A stretch of DNA of 64,000 nucleotides from Ketobacter sp036337295 (GCA_036337295.1 JAYZEN010000003.1:62001-126000), one strand, 5' to 3'; positions 17,482 through 27,441 are shown, counted from the stretch's first letter. The notes: generated by a model from the sequence alone, not told the origin. Numbers and translations are program-made.

Positions 17482-20069
17482 GCCGGCAACTCCAGTTTGG
17501 TGGGAGCCAACTGACGGGCGCTCTGGGTATGGGTGAAGTAGCGCTGGTGCAGCAACTCGGACACTTTCTCCAGGCGCCGCTCCACGTTGTCCAACAGTTT
17601 GGCCAGTGCCCGACGGGAACCCAGCTCATCGTTGATATTGGCCAGTTTCTCCACCTCCGCCAGCTTGATCTCGGTGCTGGCCTGCAGAATCAGGCGCTGC
17701 TCCCGGCTCAGGTGATGGGATGGGGTGGGCTGGGGCAGCGCTTCCATCAGCGTCATGATCTCGTCCACCTGATAGGCCAGGGAGCGGGGATGACGGGTAT
17801 CCAGCAGCATCAGGTCCAACACGGTAAAAATGTGCTGCACCGAACGATAGCGGCGGCGGTGGGTGATCAGGCTTTCATGATTCACCAGGGTGGCTTCCAG
17901 CATCAGGTGCTCCGGCACCTCACCCGCATACTGGACAAAGCAAGTACGGATAAAGCAGATCAACTGCAGGGCCCGTTCCATGCGACGGCCCACGTTCAGC
18001 AAATACCAGCCGTGCTCATGGGGCATGCTTTCCTGGGTCTGGGAGTTGAACGCCATCAGGGACGCCAGCAGGCTGTCCAGCTCGGTCTGCAGGATGGAGA
18101 AGCGGGTCTTGTTGGAACTCAGGTACTGCAGGTTCTCGTCAATATCATCCACCACCCGCCAGGTGTCCACCGACCACAGGTCGCGCACGTTGTAGGCGCC
18201 CTGTAACAACGAGTTGAGGGTGCCGATGAGGCTGCTGCGATGCTCCCGGTTCAGCACCATATCCATGATGTGCAGGCGCGGGCGCTTCAGTTTTTCCGCC
18301 GCGTCCTCTCCGGTAAAGCCCGGGTACACCCAGGTGAAATGGGTGAGCGCCTCCAGCAGATGATTAAGCACCACCTGGTCCGAATCGTCCCGGTAGTCGT
18401 CATAGTCCGCCAGCTTGTTGAGCACGGTGCGAATCAGGCGCAACAGGCCCTCGGAACGCTCGGTGTAGCGGCCCACCCAGAACAGGTTTTCCCCGGAACG
18501 GGAGGGCAACACACCCTCGCCGGTCATCAGGCTTTCCATCTGGCGGATGCTGGGCCAGAGGCTGGCCTGGTGCACGGGTTTGTCCGCCATAATCCAGGTG
18601 TCTTTGGACAGGCCGCCGGTCTGGTTGGTGACGAAGAGAGCATCTTCATCCTGCGCCACCCGGGTCAGGCCGCCGGGCATCACATCGTAGTCCCCCTGGT
18701 GAGCGGTGAGGAAGGTGCGCAACAGCACCCGCCTCGGCACCAGCTTGCCATTCCGCAGGGAAGGCGCGGTGGAACAGCTCAGAACCTGCTGCCCGACGTA
18801 CATGTGGGGCTCCGCCAGAATGCGGCTTTTCAGGTCCTGCATTTGCTTTTCGCTCAGTTGCGAGCCAAACACTGAGGGGCCGCGGCGATCGACGGGTTTA
18901 ATCACCAGATCGCGGAGATTGGCCAGCACATAGTCCCGCTCCTTTTGCTGACCGCACCACCAGGTGGCGGCAGACGGCAACAGAATTTCCTCCCCCAGCC
19001 AGTGCTTGGCAATATTGGGCAGGAACGGCATCAGTGCCGGGCTTTCCAGAATGCTGGAACCCAACGGGTTGGCGATGATCACATTCCCCAGGCGGGCGGC
19101 CTGCAACAGGCCGGGCACCCCCAGGTGGGAATCTTCCCTCAGCTCCAGGGGATCGCAGAAGGTGTCGTCCACCCGACGCACAATGATGTCCACCTGCTTG
19201 AGGCCATCCAGGGACTTCATCCAGACCTTGCCACCGCGAACAGTGAGGTCATCCCCCTGCACCAGGCTGTAACCCAGGTAGGACGCCAGGTAGGCGTGCT
19301 CAAAGTAGGTTTCGTTATGGGGCCCCGGGGTCAGGATCACCACCCGTGGATCGTCTTTGCGGTGGGGCAGCAGGCTGGCCAGCATGCTGCGCAGGTGACG
19401 GAAGAAGATCGACAAACGATGGACCTGGGTGCGACGGAACTCCTCCGCCATCACCCGGGTCATGGCCATGCGGGTTTCCAGGGCATAGCCGGCACCGGAG
19501 GGCGCCTGGCTGCGATCCCCCAACACCCACATGCGACCGTCCGGCCCGCGCGCCAGATCGGCGGCATAGAGCAACAGTTGGGGCAGGTCCTTCATCTGCA
19601 CCTGGTCACAGGCGCGCAGAAAACCCTGCTGGGCATAGATCAATTCAGCGGGAATCAGGCCTTCCTTGATCAGGCGGCGGGGGCCATAAATATCCCGCAG
19701 GATCATATCCAGCAGGCGCGCCCGCTGCTTCAGGCCCACGCTGATGGCACCCCAGTCCTGGCTGTTGATCACCAGGGGAATAGGGTCCAGCTGCCAGGTG
19801 CGCTTCTGGCCCTTGGGGTCGTTGTAAATGTGGTAGGTCACCCCATTTTCACGCAACAGGCGACGGGCATCGGTACGCCGACGCTCCAATTCAGTGTCGC
19901 CCAGCTTGGTGAGATCCTTCATCAGGCGGCGCCAATGGGGGTTGACCCGGGCACCGTCTTCCAGCCACATCTCGTCGTATCCCACCATATCCCGGGGATA
20001 ATGTTCCAGTATCTGCTCCAGACTCGGCGCTGGCTCAGTGGTTGTTTTTTCTTCTGTGTTGGTTGTCAT
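17478..20069 (-). CDS. Circularly permuted ATP-grasp fused to alpha-E domain
   Basis: An 863-residue fusion. Residues ~1-510 are an ATP-grasp homologous to the gene at 15101 (VGLKQRARLLDMILRDIYGP, MWVLGDRSQAPSGAGYALET, VVILTPGPHNETYFEHAYLA, VIKPVDRRGPSVFG, GGLSKDTWIM). Residues ~520-860 are an alpha-E domain (SRSGENLFWVGRYTERSEGLL). The cell therefore holds both the fused and the split versions in one operon. The nucleotide-loop wording differs (DRRGPSVFG here, NESGGYGMM in the split copy), suggesting different substrates. It starts at ATG 20069, 51 bases after the DUF2126 gene. Confidence 0.9.
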   Translation of the reverse strand: MTTNTEEKTTTEPAPSLEQILEHYPRDMVGYDEMWLEDGARVNPHWRRLMKDLTKLGDTELERRRTDARRLLRENGVTYHIYNDPKGQKRTWQLDPIPLVINSQDWGAISVGLKQRARLLDMILRDIYGPRRLIKEGLIPAELIYAQQGFLRACDQVQMKDLPQLLLYAADLARGPDGRMWVLGDRSQAPSGAGYALETRMAMTRVMAEEFRRTQVHRLSIFFRHLRSMLASLLPHRKDDPRVVILTPGPHNETYFEHAYLASYLGYSLVQGDDLTVRGGKVWMKSLDGLKQVDIIVRRVDDTFCDPLELREDSHLGVPGLLQAARLGNVIIANPLGSSILESPALMPFLPNIAKHWLGEEILLPSAATWWCGQQKERDYVLANLRDLVIKPVDRRGPSVFGSQLSEKQMQDLKSRILAEPHMYVGQQVLSCSTAPSLRNGKLVPRRVLLRTFLTAHQGDYDVMPGGLTRVAQDEDALFVTNQTGGLSKDTWIMADKPVHQASLWPSIRQMESLMTGEGVLPSRSGENLFWVGRYTERSEGLLRLIRTVLNKLADYDDYRDDSDQVVLNHLLEALTHFTWVYPGFTGEDAAEKLKRPRLHIMDMVLNREHRSSLIGTLNSLLQGAYNVRDLWSVDTWRVVDDIDENLQYLSSNKTRFSILQTELDSLLASLMAFNSQTQESMPHEHGWYLLNVGRRMERALQLICFIRTCFVQYAGEVPEHLMLEATLVNHESLITHRRRYRSVQHIFTVLDLMLLDTRHPRSLAYQVDEIMTLMEALPQPTPSHHLSREQRLILQASTEIKLAEVEKLANINDELGSRRALAKLLDNVERRLEKVSELLHQRYFTHTQSARQLAPTKLELPA

Positions 20070-20120
20070 ACAGCCCTATAGAGAACCCCTTACCCTCATT
20101 TACCTGTGATTATAACGGGT

Positions 20121-23100
20121 TCAGGACAGCGTGCGCAGGGGTCTACGCAAATCCAGGGTATACGGATACTCCCGATTGATCTCGTCCGCCGGCGGTTGCA
20201 TGGGGCCCACGCCACTGCCATGAGGGTAAAAACGATCCTCACTCTGCATGAACGGACGCACTTCCGGCGGCACCGTCAGCGGCCCCTGGGTGTGGCCGTG
20301 GCTCCAGAAACGGCTGATGCGGCGGCCTTCCGCCTCGTAGGCATTCACCGGGAAGGTGTCGTAGCTGCGGCCACCGGCGTGGTGCACGTGGTAGGTACAA
20401 CCACCGATGGAACGACCGTTGAAGGTATCCACCAGGTCGAACACCAGGGGTGAATGCACGCCGATCAGGGGGTGCAGAGCAGAAGGCGGCTGCCAGGCGC
20501 GGTAGCGAATACCCGCCACGTATTCGCCGTGGGTGCCGGTAAAGTTGAGCGGCACCCGGCGGCCATTACACACCAGTACGTAACGGCCCTCGCTGAGTCC
20601 GTGGACCCGCACCTGCATACGCTCCACCGAGGAGTCCACAAAGCGGGAGGTACCGCCCCGGGTCACTTCCTCACCCATCACATGCCAGGGTTCGATGGCG
20701 GTTTGCAGCTCGATCTGGATATCGCGGATGTTGACCCGGCCATAATGGGGGAAACGGAATTCCAGGAACGGTTCCAGCCATTCCAGCTGGAACGGATAAC
20801 CCTGCAGTTGCGTGAACTCGCACACATCCCGCAGGTCTTCCCACACATAATGGGGCAGCATAAAGCGGTCGTGCAGCTCGGTGCCCCAACGCACCAGCCG
20901 GTGCTCATAGGGTTTGTGCCAGAACATCATCAGCAGAGTGCGCAGCAACAGCATCTGCACCAGGCTCATGCGTGGATGGGGCGGCATTTCAAAAGCCCGG
21001 AATTCCAGAATACCCAGCCGGCCGGAGGAGGAATCCGGCGAATACAGCTTGTCGATACAGAATTCGGAGCGATGGGTGTTACCGGAAATATCCACCAGCA
21101 GGTTGCGTAACAGGCGGTCCACCAGCCAGGGTTGGGAGATCTCTTCCTTGGGCATCTGGCTGAAGGCGATTTCCAGCTCATACAGGCTTTCGTTACGGCC
21201 TTCGTCCACCCGCGGAGCCTGACTGGTAGGCCCGATAAACAGGCCGGAGAACAGATAGGACAAGCCGGGGTGATGCTGCCAGAAGGTGATCAGGCTGCGC
21301 AACACATCCGGACGCCGCAATAAGGGTGAGTCAGACGGCGTGGCGCCCCCCATAGTCACGTGGTTGCCGCCGCCGGTGCCGGTGTGACGGCCGTCGACCA
21401 TGAACTTTTCGGTGCCCAAACGGCATTTGTGGGCAATGTCGTAAAGGGAATGGGTGTTCTTCTGCAACTCATCCCAGGTGTGCACCGGATGCACGTTCAC
21501 TTCGATAACACCTGGGTCCGGGGTCACCATGAATTTTTCCATGCGGTTGTCCTTGGGCGGCTCATAGCCCTCCAGCACCAACGGCATGTTGAGTTCGTGG
21601 GCAGCCCCTTCGATGGCGGCCATCAGCTTGATGAACTGGTCACCGTGGGTCAGCGGCGGCAGGAACACATACAGGCAGCCATCACGCACTTCGGCGCACA
21701 TGGCGGTCTGGATGAACGATTCCACTTCGTTCACCTCGTCATTCTGGGTGTACTCAATGGGCGCCAGATTGGGTGGGTAATAGGGCAGCGCCGGAGCCGC
21801 CTCAAACAGGCTCATGGGCTGGTGGTATTCCCGCTTCTCCGGCGGCAGCCAGTTAATGACTTCCAACGGCAGACGCATGCCAATGGCGGAATCCCCGGGC
21901 ACCAGGTGCAGGTGACCGCGGCGGAAGGTCCAGGTACAGCTGTGCCAGGCCTGCTGGTACCAATCCCAGTTCAGGGGCAACACATACCCCACCGGCGCAT
22001 CCAGGCCCCGTTGCAGATGGGCCAGCAGGCGTTTGCGTTCACCTTCCAATTTCAGGTCGTGTTCCAGGGGATCGAATTGTGCCGGCAGATTGCCTTCCTG
22101 CCACATGTAGTAGATGGCATCTTCATAGGCAGGCAACACAAAGCGGTTGGGCAAACGCAAACGCTTGCACAGAGCCGCCATGAAGCTCTGGGCATCGTCG
22201 GTACCCAGGCCGTAGTTGCGGTTGGGATCGGCCATCAAATTGGGGTAGTGCCAGAGGGTATGACCATCCTTACGCCAGTAACAGGCGTATTGCCAACGGG
22301 GCAGGGGCTCGCCGGGATACCATTTGCCCTGGCCGTAGTGCTTGACGCCGCCGGGGGCAAACTGATTCTGCATGGCCAGAAACAGATTATGGGCCAAAGC
22401 CCGCTTCTGGGGGCTGTCGGCGGTGGTGTTCCACTCCGGCGACTCCATGTCATCCACCGACACAAAGGTGGGCTCACCTCCCATGGTCAGGCGCACGTCG
22501 TTGGCCATCAGTTCTTCGTCCACCTTGTAGCCCAGGGCCTGGATGTTCTGCCACTGGTCTTCGGTGTAGGGTTTGGTAACCCGGGGATCCTCGTGAATGC
22601 GGTCCACCCGGTTTTCAAATTCGAATTCCACCTCGCACTTGCCGGTGGCCCCGGTCACCGGCGCCGCGCTCACCGGGTCCGGTGTGCAGGCCAGGGGAAT
22701 ATGGCCTTCCCCGGCGAACAGGCCTGAGGTGGGGTCCAGCCCGATCCAGCCGGCGCCGGGCACATAGACTTCCGTCCAGGCGTGCAGGTCGGTGAAATCC
22801 TCCTCCGGGCCGGACGGTCCATCCAGGGATTTCACGTCGGATTTCAACTGCACCAGGTAACCGGACACAAAGCGTGCTGCCAGGCCCAGGTGCCGCAGTA
22901 TCTGCACCAACAGGAAGGCGGAATCCCGGCAGGAGCCGATTTTGCGATCCAGGGTTTCCTCGCAGGTCTGCACCCCCGGCTCCATACGGATGGAGTATCC
23001 GATGTCGTTGAACAGCCTCTGGTTCAACTCCACCAGGAAGTCGACGATGCGCTTTTCGCCACGGTCGACTTTGCTCAGCCATGCCATCAACAGGGGCCCT

Positions 23101-23468
23101 TTTTCCTTGATTTCAAGATAGGGCACCAGCTCTTTCGCCAGTTGTTTTTCATACTCGAACGGATAATCGTGGGCGTATTCTTCCACAAAAAAATCAAAGG
23201 GGTTGATCACCTTCAGGTTGGCGATCACCTCCACATCGACCTGCAGTTCCTTGGCCGGCTCCGGGAACACGACCCGTGCCATGAAGTTGCCGAAGGGATC
23301 CTGCTGCCAGTTGATGAAGTGGTTCTCCGGCTTGATCTTGAACGAATAGGCCTCGATGGGCGTGCGACTGTGGACCGCCGGGCGCAAACGAAATGTATGG
23401 GGAAACAGTTTCGTATTGCGATCATAGGAATACTTGGTGTGATGACGAATGGCAACTCGAATGGACAT
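20121..23468 (-). CDS. Transglutaminase-like protein with DUF2126 domain (long form)
   Basis: An 1115-residue protein. The N-terminal ~300 residues carry the beta domain and transglutaminase core (MSIRVAIRHHTKYSYDR; DRKIGSCRDSAFLLVQILRH with the Cys; DLHAWTEVYVPGAGWIGLDP with His and Asp). The remaining ~800 are DUF2126 (MGGEPTFVSVDDMESPEW; GTGGGNHVTMGGATPSDSPL; LRRPDVLRSLITFWQHHP). ATG 23468 is used because AAGGA precedes it and homology begins there; the frame extends 35 unconserved codons further. It heads the five-gene operon. The family's enzymology is unproven; cleavage or transfer of a peptide made by the partner ATP-grasps has been proposed from context. Confidence 0.9.
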   Translation of the reverse strand: MSIRVAIRHHTKYSYDRNTKLFPHTFRLRPAVHSRTPIEAYSFKIKPENHFINWQQDPFGNFMARVVFPEPAKELQVDVEVIANLKVINPFDFFVEEYAHDYPFEYEKQLAKELVPYLEIKEKGPLLMAWLSKVDRGEKRIVDFLVELNQRLFNDIGYSIRMEPGVQTCEETLDRKIGSCRDSAFLLVQILRHLGLAARFVSGYLVQLKSDVKSLDGPSGPEEDFTDLHAWTEVYVPGAGWIGLDPTSGLFAGEGHIPLACTPDPVSAAPVTGATGKCEVEFEFENRVDRIHEDPRVTKPYTEDQWQNIQALGYKVDEELMANDVRLTMGGEPTFVSVDDMESPEWNTTADSPQKRALAHNLFLAMQNQFAPGGVKHYGQGKWYPGEPLPRWQYACYWRKDGHTLWHYPNLMADPNRNYGLGTDDAQSFMAALCKRLRLPNRFVLPAYEDAIYYMWQEGNLPAQFDPLEHDLKLEGERKRLLAHLQRGLDAPVGYVLPLNWDWYQQAWHSCTWTFRRGHLHLVPGDSAIGMRLPLEVINWLPPEKREYHQPMSLFEAAPALPYYPPNLAPIEYTQNDEVNEVESFIQTAMCAEVRDGCLYVFLPPLTHGDQFIKLMAAIEGAAHELNMPLVLEGYEPPKDNRMEKFMVTPDPGVIEVNVHPVHTWDELQKNTHSLYDIAHKCRLGTEKFMVDGRHTGTGGGNHVTMGGATPSDSPLLRRPDVLRSLITFWQHHPGLSYLFSGLFIGPTSQAPRVDEGRNESLYELEIAFSQMPKEEISQPWLVDRLLRNLLVDISGNTHRSEFCIDKLYSPDSSSGRLGILEFRAFEMPPHPRMSLVQMLLLRTLLMMFWHKPYEHRLVRWGTELHDRFMLPHYVWEDLRDVCEFTQLQGYPFQLEWLEPFLEFRFPHYGRVNIRDIQIELQTAIEPWHVMGEEVTRGGTSRFVDSSVERMQVRVHGLSEGRYVLVCNGRRVPLNFTGTHGEYVAGIRYRAWQPPSALHPLIGVHSPLVFDLVDTFNGRSIGGCTYHVHHAGGRSYDTFPVNAYEAEGRRISRFWSHGHTQGPLTVPPEVRPFMQSEDRFYPHGSGVGPMQPPADEINREYPYTLDLRRPLRTLS

Positions 23469-23590
23469 AACGATCCTTGCAACTGACAGATTGAAACCGG
23501 TGGCGAGCTTAATACCATGAAGCGACTCAATCATGACAGCAAAAGTTCGCCTGCACACAAGCGCAATTTCCATGCCATCACAAAGGTCGG

Positions 23591-23612
23591 AAAAACGCTG
23601 AGAAAATCAGCG
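23591..23612 (-). terminator. Rho-independent terminator after the ferredoxin reductase gene
   Basis: On the minus strand CGCTGA-ttttc-TCAGCG is followed by TTTTT. It lies about 110 bases past the stop at 23723, separating that gene from the operon head at 23468. Confidence 0.65.
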
Positions 23613-23722
23613 CTTGCAGGGCTTTACTGCTCAATTAAGAGTCATCGCAGGGCGGCGGTGTCTCCTGTTGGCGCATGGGGTGATGCACAGGGTGGCACAC
23701 AGGCGCGCTATTGTGGCCCGGT

Positions 23723-24718
23723 CTATGGTCCTGTCGCCGCGGCATCCGCCCGGCTTTTCTCGCCTGGGGAGAAGGTTTTGATGAAGATGTCCTCCATCAG
23801 GGCGCCGCGGTAGAAGCAGTATTCCTTCAGAAACTCCACCATGGGTTCGGCACCGCACAGATACACCAGGTGGCGTCGCAAGCGCGGATGGCGCTGGGGA
23901 ATCAACTCCACCAGATCCCCCAGCAACAGGTCGGGCTGACGCTCGGGGTTGCGGTGCACCACCGGAAAATAGTGCAGGTCCGCGTGTTGTTGCGCCAGCG
24001 CCCGGAGCTCATCCACCATGTACAGATACTGGGGTTCTCCGGCGGCGGCGTAGAGATAGATTTCGCCATGATGGCCGTCATTGAGGGCCTGCCGCAAAAC
24101 GCCGGTGAGCGGGGCCAGGCCGGTGCCGGTGCCCACCAGCAACAGGGGCTGCCCCGGCATGGCCGGACTGTAATAGGTATCGCCGGTGGCCGGGCTGATC
24201 TGGCACTGGTCACCCACGGCCAGCTCGTGCTCCAGCCAGTGACTGACCAGGCCGTTGGGCCGGCGCCGCACGTGCAACTCCACAAAACCGTCATCCGGGG
24301 AGCTGGCGATGGAGTAGGCGCGACCGCGGGTTTCCGTGCGCCAGAGGATGGTGTGCTGCCCAGCGCGCCAATCGATGTCCGCCTGCAGGCGCACCATCAG
24401 CACCCGCTGGTTCAACACCTGCTTGTCCACCAGGGTGGCGGTGGTGCGGGCCTCCAGATTGCCGGCCAGGGTAAACTGCAGGTCGTCCTTGGGATAGCAC
24501 TGGCAGGTGAGAAAGTACTTCAGGCGGCGCTGGTTGGCACTCAACCCCATCTGCGCCTCCGCCGGCACCGTGCCAGCCAGGGCCTGGGCCATACAGCCAT
24601 GGCAAACGCCGGAACTGCAGCTGCAGGGGACTTCCACCCCGGCGTGTTCCAACCCCTCCAGCAGGTTTTCCCCGCTTTCCAGCGTGATCTGTTGATGTTG
24701 GTAGGTGATGGTAGGCAT
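23723..24718 (-). CDS. 2Fe-2S ferredoxin fused to FAD/NAD(P)H oxidoreductase
   Basis: A 331-residue single-chain reductase of the class that feeds electrons to oxygenases. The N-terminal plant-type ferredoxin has ligands Cys34, 39, 42 and 72 (pattern C-x4-C-x2-C...C). The middle FAD domain has RAYSIASSPDD (R-x-Y-S/T), and the NAD(P)-binding domain has LLLVGTGTGLAPLTGVLRQAL and YLCGAEPMVEFLKEYC. The arrangement equals the reductases of phenol, benzoate or methane-type oxygenases, but no oxygenase lies beside it, so the partner is unknown. It is probably monocistronic, with its own terminator. Confidence 0.88.
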   Translation of the reverse strand: MPTITYQHQQITLESGENLLEGLEHAGVEVPCSCSSGVCHGCMAQALAGTVPAEAQMGLSANQRRLKYFLTCQCYPKDDLQFTLAGNLEARTTATLVDKQVLNQRVLMVRLQADIDWRAGQHTILWRTETRGRAYSIASSPDDGFVELHVRRRPNGLVSHWLEHELAVGDQCQISPATGDTYYSPAMPGQPLLLVGTGTGLAPLTGVLRQALNDGHHGEIYLYAAAGEPQYLYMVDELRALAQQHADLHYFPVVHRNPERQPDLLLGDLVELIPQRHPRLRRHLVYLCGAEPMVEFLKEYCFYRGALMEDIFIKTFSPGEKSRADAAATGP

Positions 24719-25045
24719 GGGGCTTCCGCTAACGGTTCTGGAATACAGGCTGACTCAGTTCATCAACGGTGGCCGCCCGCTTGAGCCAGGCAGCGAACCT
24801 CGGCAGGAAGCTACGCAAGTTCTACGCCAGTCAGTATCCAGGGTCCGGGGTGAGCGTCCTCAGCGCCAACCTAAGTCACTGATAGAATTGAAAACAACCT
24901 CATACATCACAGCAAATGCGGGCTGCGGGGGGCCCTGGGACGACCGCTAACAAAGCGGACTGATTGCCCACAGGGTGCGCAATCTCCGTCAGCATCATTA
25001 CAATCCTGTTACCCCCGTAGGAAACGGAACCAGGCTGGTGCAAGG
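24719..25045. other. 327-base intergenic region
   Basis: It lies between the ferredoxin reductase start (minus strand) and the end of the minus-strand porin-like gene. It presumably holds the reductase promoter and the 3' end of the MbnP/MbnH operon transcript. No open reading frame, tRNA or clear terminator was seen, only a short G run near 24928. Confidence 0.5.
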
Positions 25046-26254
25046 TCACAGCAGTTCCGCCTGCCACACCAGACCCACGGCGACACGCTGGATCGACTCC
25101 GTCTGTATCGCGTCGTCCACCGCCTCCAGCCGCAGTGCCAGACCCGGTTGCACCTGCCAGTGATAGACCGCGCTGATCCGCTCCGGGTCGTGGTCCGGGT
25201 TATACAATCCGGTCAGGTCTGCCAGGGCGCCGGCCGCGGCGCCGCTCAGATGATTCTCCAGCACCAGCCGTTCCCAACGCAATCCCAGCGTGTGCGCTCC
25301 ATGCCCCAGGCTGGCCTGCAGCCAGCCACCGTTATCCTCCGCGGACCAAGGGGCCAGCCGGGTGCTGTCGCGGACGCTGCCTTCAATGCTTACCTGCAGG
25401 TATTGCGCTTCCAGCGCCCAATGCCAGTGGCTGGCATGGCCACCGTCCAGGCGCAGGAAGGCGCCACCTATTTCGGTGCGCCCGTCGAACCAGTACTCCG
25501 GTAGGGTGGTGCTTTGGCTGACGCTACCGTGATCGTGGCCATCCGCAGAGTAACGGGTATCCGATCGGTTCACCGCATCCGCCTGCAGCCACCAGATACC
25601 GGCAAATACCTGCACCCCATTCCAGCCATCCCGGTAGTGCAGGTAGACATCGTTCAGGTCCTCCCCCTCACCGGCGGCAGGAAAACGGTCCCCGCGCCAG
25701 GCCTCCAGCCCCAGCTGCCATGCTCCCAGGCCCAGGCTGACGCGGGCGCCGTCGTCGTTTAACTGGCTGCCCAGAAACGCCTGCAGGGGTAAGGGCGTTT
25801 CACTGAACAGCCGATCACTGGCATGCTCACCATTGGCGGGCGTCATGGCAGCGGCCATCCGGCCGGCGGCCAGGGTGGTCAGGACGGGGCCGGTATCCAG
25901 CTGCAGTCCGCCATAGGCATGATGAATCTCCGCATCGGACACGCCGTCGTGACTGGCGATCTGCAGGCGACCGAACACCCGCTCTGCGGTGCGATGGGCC
26001 AGATCCAGGCGCGCCTCATCCACCGTCACCCCCGCGTCCACCGGATAGGCTTCGCCCCCCATCAGCACGCCGGGAATCAACCAGCGACCGTCGTCCTGCA
26101 GCAACATGCCGTCATCGCGCCAGGTGACACTGACCGCCGCCGACACCAGGGTGCCAACCTCCATGGGTGTCTCGCCGTGGCCATAGCCGTTCACCGACAG
26201 CAGGCAAGCCAACAGGGTGCCGGGCACCCGGCACAGGGGGAAGGTGCGTATCAT
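25046..26254 (-). CDS. Predicted outer-membrane barrel protein of the MbnP/MbnH operon
   Basis: A 402-residue exported protein with a signal-like N-terminus (MIRTFPLCRVPGTLLACLLSVNGYG) and many alternating aromatic/polar strands (LGLGAWQLGLEAWRGD, WHWALEAQYLQVSIEG, HTLGLRWERLVLEN, VAVGLVWQAELL). This suggests a porin-like beta-barrel. It holds several His-containing loops (ADGHDHGSVSQS, GGHASHWHW). I do not recognise a named family. It starts two bases after the MbnH-like stop codon, so it is co-translated with the haem enzyme and the copper-binding lipoprotein. A role as an outer-membrane gate for copper or a copper complex is inference. Confidence 0.65.
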   Translation of the reverse strand: MIRTFPLCRVPGTLLACLLSVNGYGHGETPMEVGTLVSAAVSVTWRDDGMLLQDDGRWLIPGVLMGGEAYPVDAGVTVDEARLDLAHRTAERVFGRLQIASHDGVSDAEIHHAYGGLQLDTGPVLTTLAAGRMAAAMTPANGEHASDRLFSETPLPLQAFLGSQLNDDGARVSLGLGAWQLGLEAWRGDRFPAAGEGEDLNDVYLHYRDGWNGVQVFAGIWWLQADAVNRSDTRYSADGHDHGSVSQSTTLPEYWFDGRTEIGGAFLRLDGGHASHWHWALEAQYLQVSIEGSVRDSTRLAPWSAEDNGGWLQASLGHGAHTLGLRWERLVLENHLSGAAAGALADLTGLYNPDHDPERISAVYHWQVQPGLALRLEAVDDAIQTESIQRVAVGLVWQAELL

Positions 26255-26256
26255 GT

Positions 26257-27441
26257 TTACTCCCAGGGATTGCTGAAACGGGGTGAGGTGACGAAGGATT
26301 CGTCCGTGAGACTGTGCAGGAAGGCAATCAGGTCCGCCTGCTGCTGCGCCGTGATGGCAAAGCCGCTGACAAAGCTGTCCTTGAAGGGGTTGGTGCGACC
26401 ATCCCCGGCATAGGGCCCTGACTCCACATTGCGACCACCGGCGGCGTAGAACTCAACCACCGCCTCCAGCGTGTCGATACTGCCGTCGTGCATGTAGGGC
26501 GCCGTCAGCGTGATGTTGCGCAGGGTGGGCGCGCGGAACTTGCCCATGTCCGATGGATCACCGGTGGCTTCGAACACCCCCTGGTTATCCGGTGGGAAGT
26601 CGCCGCTGCCACCAATGTTATACAAGCCGGTGTTGTGGAAAGGCCGCTCCACGAAGGCAATGGTGCGATCCACCGTGGAGTCGGAAAAGTTGTAACCGCC
26701 GTGGCAGTGAAAGCATTCCAGCGCCTCACTGAAAAACAGTTCCTGGCCACGCAAGGCGGAGGCGGAGAGGGCGGAACGCTGACCCAGCTGGTAGCGGTCA
26801 AAGGGGGCGTTGAACGAGGTCATGCCCCGCACAAACACCGCAATGGCATCGATGATGTTGGCAAAGCTGACCGGACTGCCCTGCGCTGGAAACGCCTCGG
26901 CAAACAGCGCTTCGTAACGTGGCTCATCCAGTATCCGCTGCAGCACCGCGTCCTGATTGCTGTCATCGATACCCTGCTCCACCGGCTGCTCCGAAAACAA
27001 GGGTGTGTGCATCTGCGCCTCGATGGTGATGAGAGCGGGATTGGCCCAGGTATAGGTGGCGTTGTAAGCCACATTGGTCAGGGTTTGGGCATTGCGCGGG
27101 TGCGAATCTCCGGTGGAGCCCACCGAGACCACCAGGCCGTCGGTGAAGGCTTTATCCTGGTGATGGCAGGAACTGCAGGACTGGGTGCCATTGCCGGACA
27201 GGCGCGCATCGTAAAACAGGTGTCGTCCCAACTGGAATTTGGTTTCGCTCATGGGATTGGCGGCCGGCTCCAGCGGCAGCGGCACCCCCTCCCGTAACGC
27301 CCAGTCAAATGCGGTCTTGTTGGCTGCCTCGTCATCCAGGTACGTTTCACTGCCACCGCAGGCCACCAACATCACAGAGCACAACAGGGGATACAACAGG
27401 GTCCACAAGCGGGACCGCCGCAGCGCACCGGCGCATCTCAT
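26257..27441 (-). CDS. mbnH: MbnH-type di-haem enzyme (cytochrome c peroxidase/MauG superfamily)
   Basis: A 394-residue periplasmic lipoprotein (LVAC) with two haem c sites: CSSCH 89-93 and CFHCH 243-247. Superfamily stretches are KFQLGRHLFYDARLSGNG, FRAPTLRNITLTAPYMHDGS and TLEAVVEFYAAGG. It follows an MbnP-type gene by 15 bases, which is the 'metallo-mystery pair'. In studied cases MbnH uses a high-valent di-haem state to oxidise a Trp of MbnP to kynurenine, creating a copper site. No methanobactin genes are in the window. An ordinary di-haem peroxidase is the alternative, but the pairing argues for MbnH. Confidence 0.85.
   Translation of the reverse strand: MRCAGALRRSRLWTLLYPLLCSVMLVACGGSETYLDDEAANKTAFDWALREGVPLPLEPAANPMSETKFQLGRHLFYDARLSGNGTQSCSSCHHQDKAFTDGLVVSVGSTGDSHPRNAQTLTNVAYNATYTWANPALITIEAQMHTPLFSEQPVEQGIDDSNQDAVLQRILDEPRYEALFAEAFPAQGSPVSFANIIDAIAVFVRGMTSFNAPFDRYQLGQRSALSASALRGQELFFSEALECFHCHGGYNFSDSTVDRTIAFVERPFHNTGLYNIGGSGDFPPDNQGVFEATGDPSDMGKFRAPTLRNITLTAPYMHDGSIDTLEAVVEFYAAGGRNVESGPYAGDGRTNPFKDSFVSGFAITAQQQADLIAFLHSLTDESFVTSPRFSNPWE

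Noticed and set aside
24719..25045. tRNA or small RNA in the 327-base gap
   Set aside because: No cloverleaf-like arms or T-loop consensus and no promoter-terminator pair could be found by eye.
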